From Amycolatopsis nivea (lineage in GTDB: Bacteria; Actinomycetota; Actinomycetes; Mycobacteriales; Pseudonocardiaceae): a stretch of 64,000 nucleotides of DNA. Position numbers and translations under genes: made by a program. Below are positions 60,112-64,000 of this stretch, piece after piece. Where the stretch lies: positions 1 through 64,000 of the forward strand of contig NZ_SDLT01000044.1 of NCBI RefSeq assembly GCF_004522235.1, given 5' to 3'. Position 1 is the stretch's first letter. The number at the start of each line of letters is the position of its first letter. A model generated the notes under the pieces. It worked only from the letters and a program-made list of their open reading frames with translations. It had not been told where the DNA came from and made no database searches.

Positions 60112-60158
60112 CGTAAACACCCGCGAGGGCCGCAGCGACCGCTGTTAGTCTTGACGGT

Positions 60159-61397
60159 ATGCGTGGTGCGGGTGATCAGCTCAGCATCGGGGAGCGTATT
60201 GTCTTCTACCGGCGGCGGCGTGGCCTGTCGCAAGCGGTGTTGGCCGACCTGGTGGGCCGGTCCGAGGACTGGCTGAGCAAGATCGAGCGGGGCGAGCGCG
60301 ATATCCGCAGGTTGGACGTGCTCGCCGACGTCGCGCGGGGTCTGCGCGTCACGTTGGGAGACCTCCTCGGCGAACCCGTTCTCCTGGAAGACCAGGACGA
60401 GAACGACGACGTCCCGGCCATCCGAGACGCGCTGATGGCCCCTCGGCGCTTGTCCCGGACGCTGTTCTCCTCGTCGATCTCCCCGGAGTACATCGATCCG
60501 GCACCGGTGGCGCAACTGGTGGAAGGTGCCTGGTCGAGCTACCAAAAGGGCGACCTCGGCCGCGTGGTGACCGCTCTCCCCGGGCTGATCAAGACCAGTC
60601 AGGGGATGGAAGCGGCGTCGGCGGACGACACGACGTACCGGCGGGCGTGTGCGGCGGTGTCGGCGCGGGTACATCATCTGGCCGCGACGACCCTGAGCAA
60701 GATCGGTGAGGCTGACCTCGCCTGGATCGCGGCCGAACGAGCCATGCAAGCGGCGGACGAAGCAGATGACCCGCTGGTCCTGGCCTCAGCCGCGCGATCA
60801 GGCACGCACGCGCTGCTGGCGGTCGGCCGGTTCGACGACGCCCTTGAGCTGGGCGACGTGGCCGCGAAGTGGCTCCTCCCCAGGATGGCGGCCGGTGATC
60901 CGGCGGCGCTGAGCCTCTACGGAATGCTTTACCTGCGGACGGCCGTAGCTGCGGCCCGACACCAGGACCGCTCGACGGCTAACGAGCTGCTGTCGCACGC
61001 CAACCGCGCGGCTGATCAGCTCAGGGTGGATGCGAACTACTGGCAGACCGGATTCGGCCCGGCGAACGTAGAGCTGCACCGGCTCTCGGCCGCGCTCGAC
61101 CTGGGCGACGTCTCGCAGGTGATCGAGTCCGCGCCCCGGATCAACGTCGACCACCTGCCGGTCGAGCGACAGGTAACGCACCTGATCGACTTCGCGCGGG
61201 CGCTGAGCCTGGTCGCGAAGGACGAAGAGGCACTTCAGACCCTGCTGGCGGCGGAGCAGAAGGCACCGACGATCGTTCGACACAGCACGCTGGTTCGCGA
61301 GGTCGTGCGGTCGATGTACCGGCGTGCCCCGGCGACCGGCGGCAAGAAGTCGTCGCTACTGCTCGCCCTGGCCGAACGCTGCGGCGCGGTGAGGTAG
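60159..61397 (+). CDS. XRE-family HTH regulator with TPR-like region
   Basis: This 412-aa protein has an N-terminal Cro/C1-type HTH (about residues 8-66: GERIVFYRRRRGLSQAVLAD, LVGRSEDWLSKIERGERDIR) and a long helical-repeat region of TPR type (ATTLSKIGEADLAWIAAERA, ALLAVGRFDDALELGDVAAK). The GC content and codon use return to the high-GC norm. Such regulators are typically followed by a flavoprotein gene in actinobacterial integrative elements and chromosomes. It may control the island; a specific link to the DAC-Cap15 pair is not shown. Confidence 0.88.
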   Translation: MRGAGDQLSIGERIVFYRRRRGLSQAVLADLVGRSEDWLSKIERGERDIRRLDVLADVARGLRVTLGDLLGEPVLLEDQDENDDVPAIRDALMAPRRLSRTLFSSSISPEYIDPAPVAQLVEGAWSSYQKGDLGRVVTALPGLIKTSQGMEAASADDTTYRRACAAVSARVHHLAATTLSKIGEADLAWIAAERAMQAADEADDPLVLASAARSGTHALLAVGRFDDALELGDVAAKWLLPRMAAGDPAALSLYGMLYLRTAVAAARHQDRSTANELLSHANRAADQLRVDANYWQTGFGPANVELHRLSAALDLGDVSQVIESAPRINVDHLPVERQVTHLIDFARALSLVAKDEEALQTLLAAEQKAPTIVRHSTLVREVVRSMYRRAPATGGKKSSLLLALAERCGAVR

Positions 61398-61401
61398 TCG
61401 A

Positions 61402-61962
61402 ATGGGCTCGCGTGTTCTCGGACTGGTCGGCTCGGGCGCCGGTGGCGTCGAAGAGCTGGTTCCTCGCCTGATCAAGCCTGCCCAGCAGGACGGCTGGACC
61501 GTCGCGGTGACCTTGACTCCGACCGCCGGCCGTTGGCTGGCCGAGTCCGGCGGTCTCGCCGAGCTCGAAGAGGTCACCGGCTACCCGGTCCGGGTCGAGC
61601 CGCGCTCGCCGAGCGCCACGAGCCCACACCCGCCGCCCGATGTCTACCTTGTTGCCCCGGCCTCGGCGAACATGGTTGCGAAGCTCGCCCTCGGCATCGC
61701 CGACAACCAGGCGCTCACGCAGGTCAACGAGGCAATCGGGACCCGGAACCTGCCCGTCGTCGTCTTCCCGCGCGTGAACGCCGCGCACGCCCGTCACCCG
61801 TCCTGGGACATGCACATTGAGGCGCTGCGCCGGGCGGGCGTGCACCTCGTCTACGGTGACGACGTCTGGCCGCTGCACGAGCCGCGGAGCGCGCCGGGGC
61901 GAGAACTGCCCTGGTCAGCGGTGCTCGACGCCGTTAATACGGCCGTCTCCCCCTCACGCTAG
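61402..61962 (+). CDS. Flavoprotein family protein (PPC decarboxylase-like fold)
   Basis: This 186-aa protein has the HFCD flavoprotein fold: RVLGLVGSGAGGVEELVPRL, VTLTPTAGRWLAE, DVYLVAPASANMVAKLALGI + ADNQALTQVNEA (the PASANT-like motif), and VVVFPRVNAAHARHPSW. Members use FMN for decarboxylation or redox steps; the substrate is unknown. It follows the XRE gene after 4 bp, so the two form an operon. A small hairpin after its stop (61979-61999) may end it. Confidence 0.88.
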   Translation: MGSRVLGLVGSGAGGVEELVPRLIKPAQQDGWTVAVTLTPTAGRWLAESGGLAELEEVTGYPVRVEPRSPSATSPHPPPDVYLVAPASANMVAKLALGIADNQALTQVNEAIGTRNLPVVVFPRVNAAHARHPSWDMHIEALRRAGVHLVYGDDVWPLHEPRSAPGRELPWSAVLDAVNTAVSPSR

Positions 61963-61978
61963 GCCCCCTCTCACACCT

Positions 61979-61999
61979 ACCCGGACAGTTTGTCCGGGT
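61979..61999 (+). terminator. Small hairpin after the flavoprotein gene
   Basis: ACCCGGACA and TGTCCGGGT form a 9-bp perfect stem with the loop GTT, 17 bp after the stop. There is no T-run. It may be a terminator or an operator for the element genes that follow. Confidence 0.55.
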
Positions 62000-62076
62000 T
62001 GATCCACTGATCCGGGTGTCTCCTGGTTCCAGCGGGCCCGACCGGGCACGCCGAGACCGAGACATCGGGAGTGCAG

Positions 62077-62373
62077 ATGGGCATTCACGTGGTGATTCAG
62101 CCCCTCGTCGGCTACGGCGCGGCGGTAGTTTCACCATCACCGGGCGTTCGCCAGCTCGTGGCGGGCAGCGAAGAGGCGTCGTTCATCGTTCAAGTGCCCG
62201 CCCGCATCGGCGGGCTGATGGACACGGCGCGGTTCGCGCGCAGTCTGGCCGTTGCCGCCAACGAGTTCGGCGAGTGGTGCGAGGCCCAGAACCGCACCCG
62301 ATCGTATCCCTCTTCCCTCGAACAGCAGTGGTCCAGCGCGGTCGACGACGCCGCGCCGGGCGAGCGCGACTGA
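62077..62373 (+). CDS. Small protein of unknown function (integrative element)
   Basis: This 98-aa soluble protein starts MGIHVVIQPLVGYGAAVVSP and ends in an acidic tail. No known domain is seen. GGGAG 5 bp before ATG 62077 favours this start over GTG 62071. It begins a run of small plus-strand genes with tight spacing that resembles the early region of actinobacterial integrative and conjugative elements. Confidence 0.7.
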   Translation: MGIHVVIQPLVGYGAAVVSPSPGVRQLVAGSEEASFIVQVPARIGGLMDTARFARSLAVAANEFGEWCEAQNRTRSYPSSLEQQWSSAVDDAAPGERD

Positions 62374-62408
62374 TTCCAGAGAACACAGTAGACACAACAG
62401 GGGCAAAA

Positions 62409-62870
62409 ATGGCTATCTGCAAGGGTTTCCGCTTTCCGATTGAGTTCGACGACGCCTTCGCGCAGGGTTTGGTCATGGTTGGCGAGGTCTCGCCGGACAA
62501 CGAATACCAGTCCCGAGAGGACAGGGCAGCCGGTCGCCCGGCGCGCCAGCGGATCGACGAGGTGACCGGTAAGCGGCAGTGGAAGGTGACGGTCACCGAC
62601 CCGGACGAGACGAAGGCGAAGCGCGCATCATTCGAGATCACGTTGCTCGCCGACGTGCAGCCGGTCCCGGCGACGTCCGAGGCACTGCCGGGGATGCGGC
62701 CGATCGAGCTGGAGGGGCTGACGGCGGAGCCGAAGGTCGCGGGGCAGGGCGAGTTCAAGTACCAGTCCTACCTCTTCCGGGCGACCGGATTCAAGGCGGC
62801 GGCCACTGGTTCGGGCACGAAGGCCACGCGGTCGGCGTCGGGTGGCGAAGGGGCGGCGAAGGCAGCGTGA
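62409..62870 (+). CDS. Conserved element protein of unknown function
   Basis: This 153-aa protein (MAICKGFRFPIEFDDAFAQG, GEVSPDNEYQSREDRAAGRP, RQRIDEVTGKRQWKVTVTDP) looks like a small beta-rich domain with a Gly/Ala/Ser tail. Proteins of this plan recur near replication and transfer genes of actinobacterial integrative elements, but the function is unknown. The stop overlaps the next GTG (GTGA). Confidence 0.75.
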   Translation: MAICKGFRFPIEFDDAFAQGLVMVGEVSPDNEYQSREDRAAGRPARQRIDEVTGKRQWKVTVTDPDETKAKRASFEITLLADVQPVPATSEALPGMRPIELEGLTAEPKVAGQGEFKYQSYLFRATGFKAAATGSGTKATRSASGGEGAAKAA

Positions 62871-63418
62871 GTGGAGCGAACACATCCGGACCGGTTCGCG
62901 ACGCCAGGGCGTTTCAGGACCTCGTCCGGGCGTGGGAAACGGCGTACCGCGACTACATGGCGGCGTGGGAGCACGGTTCCCGGGTGCTGTCGCCGGGGGC
63001 ATCGTTGAACACGTCGAATGCGGCGCGGCGGGTGTCGCGGGCGTGGCACGAGCTGGCCAAGTCGCGCGGGCTGCCGTGGTGGTGTGTGGCGGCGCTGGAG
63101 TCGGCGGCCGAAGGGTTCGCGGAACTGGCACGAGATTGGGCGAGTAAGGCAGACGGTGATGGGGCTTCGGGTCGACGGGTTCGGCGTGACGTGGACGGTC
63201 GAGTCGCGGGATTCGGTGACGGTGGAGGAGACCGGGGCGCATCCGACCAGTCCGCCGATGCTGGTCGTGACCGGGACGACGTCGGTGGTTTCTCTGGTCC
63301 TGCCAGGGGATCTGGCCGAGTGGCCGGCGTGCGTGGCGTTCCTGCTCCGGCTCCGCGACGGGGTGGACGACCTGGCGGGGCTGCTGGCTGCGCGCGTGGC
63401 GGCTCCGGTCGAGTCTGA
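62867..63418 (+). CDS. Element protein; coding signal leaves this frame near 63160
   Basis: The frame opens with GTG 62867 and encodes a helical region with AWETAYRDYMAAWEHGSRVL, then ARRVSRAWHELAKSRGLPWW and AEGFAELARDWASKADGDG. After about residue 97 the translation becomes Arg/Gly/Asp-rich low complexity and third-position GC drops, while the +1 frame becomes well coding (see 63159). The frame formally ends at 63418, sharing TGATG with the next gene. The true protein may be only the first ~100 residues, or this is a frameshifted gene. Confidence 0.5.
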   Translation: MSGANTSGPVRDARAFQDLVRAWETAYRDYMAAWEHGSRVLSPGASLNTSNAARRVSRAWHELAKSRGLPWWCVAALESAAEGFAELARDWASKADGDGASGRRVRRDVDGRVAGFGDGGGDRGASDQSADAGRDRDDVGGFSGPARGSGRVAGVRGVPAPAPRRGGRPGGAAGCARGGSGRV

Positions 63419-63470
63419 TGGGGGCGGAGACGGTGGTCAAGTCGTATCGCGAAGTTGCGACGCTGGCTGA
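63159..63470 (+). CDS. Overlapping-frame protein of unknown function
   Basis: Starting at ATG 63159 (or GTG 63156), this frame encodes 103 aa: MGLRVDGFGVTWTVESRDSV, PPMLVVTGTTSVVSLVLPGD, VAFLLRLRDGVDDLAGLLAA. It has strong high-GC codon use to about 63410. It overlaps the frame of the 62867 gene by 260 bp and the 63418 gene by 53 bp, which is unusual. No family is recognised. Confidence 0.6.
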   Translation: MGLRVDGFGVTWTVESRDSVTVEETGAHPTSPPMLVVTGTTSVVSLVLPGDLAEWPACVAFLLRLRDGVDDLAGLLAARVAAPVESDGGGDGGQVVSRSCDAG

Positions 63471-63696
63471 CGCGCGGGAGGCCGTGTTCGTTCTCCGGCC
63501 TGAGCGGGACGCTGACCCGTCGGTCTGGGTGGCGTTTCATCGGGCGAACGCTGCGATGTATGAGCGGGTCGCCGAAGTGGATAGTCGTCATCACTGGGAG
63601 GCGTTGTACTGGGTCGGTTATGAACTCCGCCAGGTTGAGAAGCTGACGCAAAAGCCGGAATGGCGGTCGAGCTTCAACACGGACGGGAGGGAGTGA
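63418..63696 (+). CDS. AMED_5909-like small protein
   Basis: This 92-aa helical protein (TLADAREAVFVLRPERDADP, VWVAFHRANAAMYERVAEVD, HHWEALYWVGYELRQVEKLT) fits my memory of the AMED_5909 family, named after an Amycolatopsis mediterranei gene and found in mobile elements of this order. Function unknown. Starts in a TGATG overlap with the preceding frame and ends in a TGATG overlap with the next gene. Confidence 0.7.
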   Translation: MGAETVVKSYREVATLADAREAVFVLRPERDADPSVWVAFHRANAAMYERVAEVDSRHHWEALYWVGYELRQVEKLTQKPEWRSSFNTDGRE

Positions 63697-64000
63697 TGGA
63701 CGACGGCGCAGCGGAACGCAATGCGCAAATGCTGGCCGCGCATGCCGCTGGGGTGCCGGTTGTCGAGATCGCTCAGCGGTTCGATCTTTCGTTGAGCTGG
63801 ACCGGGTCTCTGTTGCGACACCATCTCGGCGCCGATGTACCGGAGACCGGACGGGGTATCCGTTGCGATCTCGATGAGGCGCAGCTCGCTGGGGAGTACC
63901 GCCGTGGCGCAACGGTTCGGGCGCTGGCAGATGCATACGGCGTGTCCTACGGCACCGTGCACCGGCGGCTGAGCAAGGCAGGAGTGACGTTCCGTCCCCG
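63696..64000 (+). CDS. Helix-turn-helix protein, 5' part (runs off the window)
   Basis: The gene starts at ATG 63696 behind GGGAGGGAG and stays open to the window end (about 101 codons). Two HTH-like units are visible: MLAAHAAGVPVVEIAQRFDL with SLSWTGSLLRHHLG, and AGEYRRGATVRALADAYGVS with YGTVHRRLSKAG. The second matches the resolvase/Hin-type or helix-turn-helix 'HTH_38-like' pattern. It may be a regulator or the N-terminal part of a larger element protein. Confidence 0.75.
   Translation, partial: MDDGAAERNAQMLAAHAAGVPVVEIAQRFDLSLSWTGSLLRHHLGADVPETGRGIRCDLDEAQLAGEYRRGATVRALADAYGVSYGTVHRRLSKAGVTFRP

Overview
The window is high-GC actinobacterial DNA. Gene content points to Pseudonocardiales, most likely Amycolatopsis or a close relative: an F420 pathway, glucosyl-3-phosphoglycerate synthase, a rhamnose/galactan linker set, LCP ligases, EspG/DUF3558/PPE-like genes and composite palindromic intergenic repeats. 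Much of the first 50 kb follows the order of two mycobacterial blocks: tag, DivIVA-like gene, gpgS, LOG gene, dapE/dapD, dapC/fdxA; then fbiA/fbiB, manC-like gene, wbbL-like gene, rmlD, LCP and TIGR03089. The genus is inferred; no rRNA gene or other marker is present.

Layout. 0-2.6 kb: a minus-strand operon from a PadR regulator to tag, behind a composite repeat. 2.7-7.9 kb: cydABDC, the bd oxidase with its ABC exporter. 8-11.6 kb: gpgS, an acyltransferase and two tandem LOG proteins. 11.9-15.3 kb: a secreted M4 metalloprotease and a GH18 chitinase, the latter behind two DasR-type (dre-like) sites. 15.3-15.8 kb: two kinds of repeat between convergent genes. 15.8-23.4 kb: lysine/DAP genes (dapE, dapD, dapC), a 7Fe ferredoxin and a TetR/FAD-monooxygenase pair with twin operators. 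23.5-28.5 kb: GNAT, fbiA, fbiB, NUDIX, GntR and small membrane proteins. 28.5-48.2 kb: envelope polysaccharide genes (sugar nucleotidyltransferase, six glycosyltransferases, rmlD, rmlB, two LCP ligases), interrupted by a TetR/SRPBCC/amidohydrolase group and about 1 kb of low-complexity DNA with a 49-bp minisatellite. 48.3-53.0 kb: TIGR03089, DoxX, a Tet(M)-type ribosomal protection GTPase with a leader ORF, and a secreted lipase. 53.1-56.5 kb: EspG, PPE-like and DUF3558 genes of a type VII secretion context.

At 56.6-57.7 kb the chromosome becomes a scar: a truncated DUF3558 copy, the last ~30 codons of an acyl-CoA dehydrogenase, and about 700 bp of decayed DNA. Beyond it lies a genomic island running off the right end. 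Its first two genes are AT-richer and rich in TTA codons. The first (581 aa) has a C-terminal diadenylate-cyclase (DisA_N/DAC)-like domain behind a large possible sensor region. The second (200 aa) matches the CBASS effector Cap15 (two membrane helices plus a beta-barrel). This pair is the most exciting content of the window: a CBASS-like unit in which a DAC enzyme, not a CD-NTase, would make the cyclic dinucleotide that opens a membrane effector. It is followed by an XRE/flavoprotein pair and small genes typical of actinobacterial integrative elements.

All calls are by reading the sequence and from memory of protein families; no database search was run.
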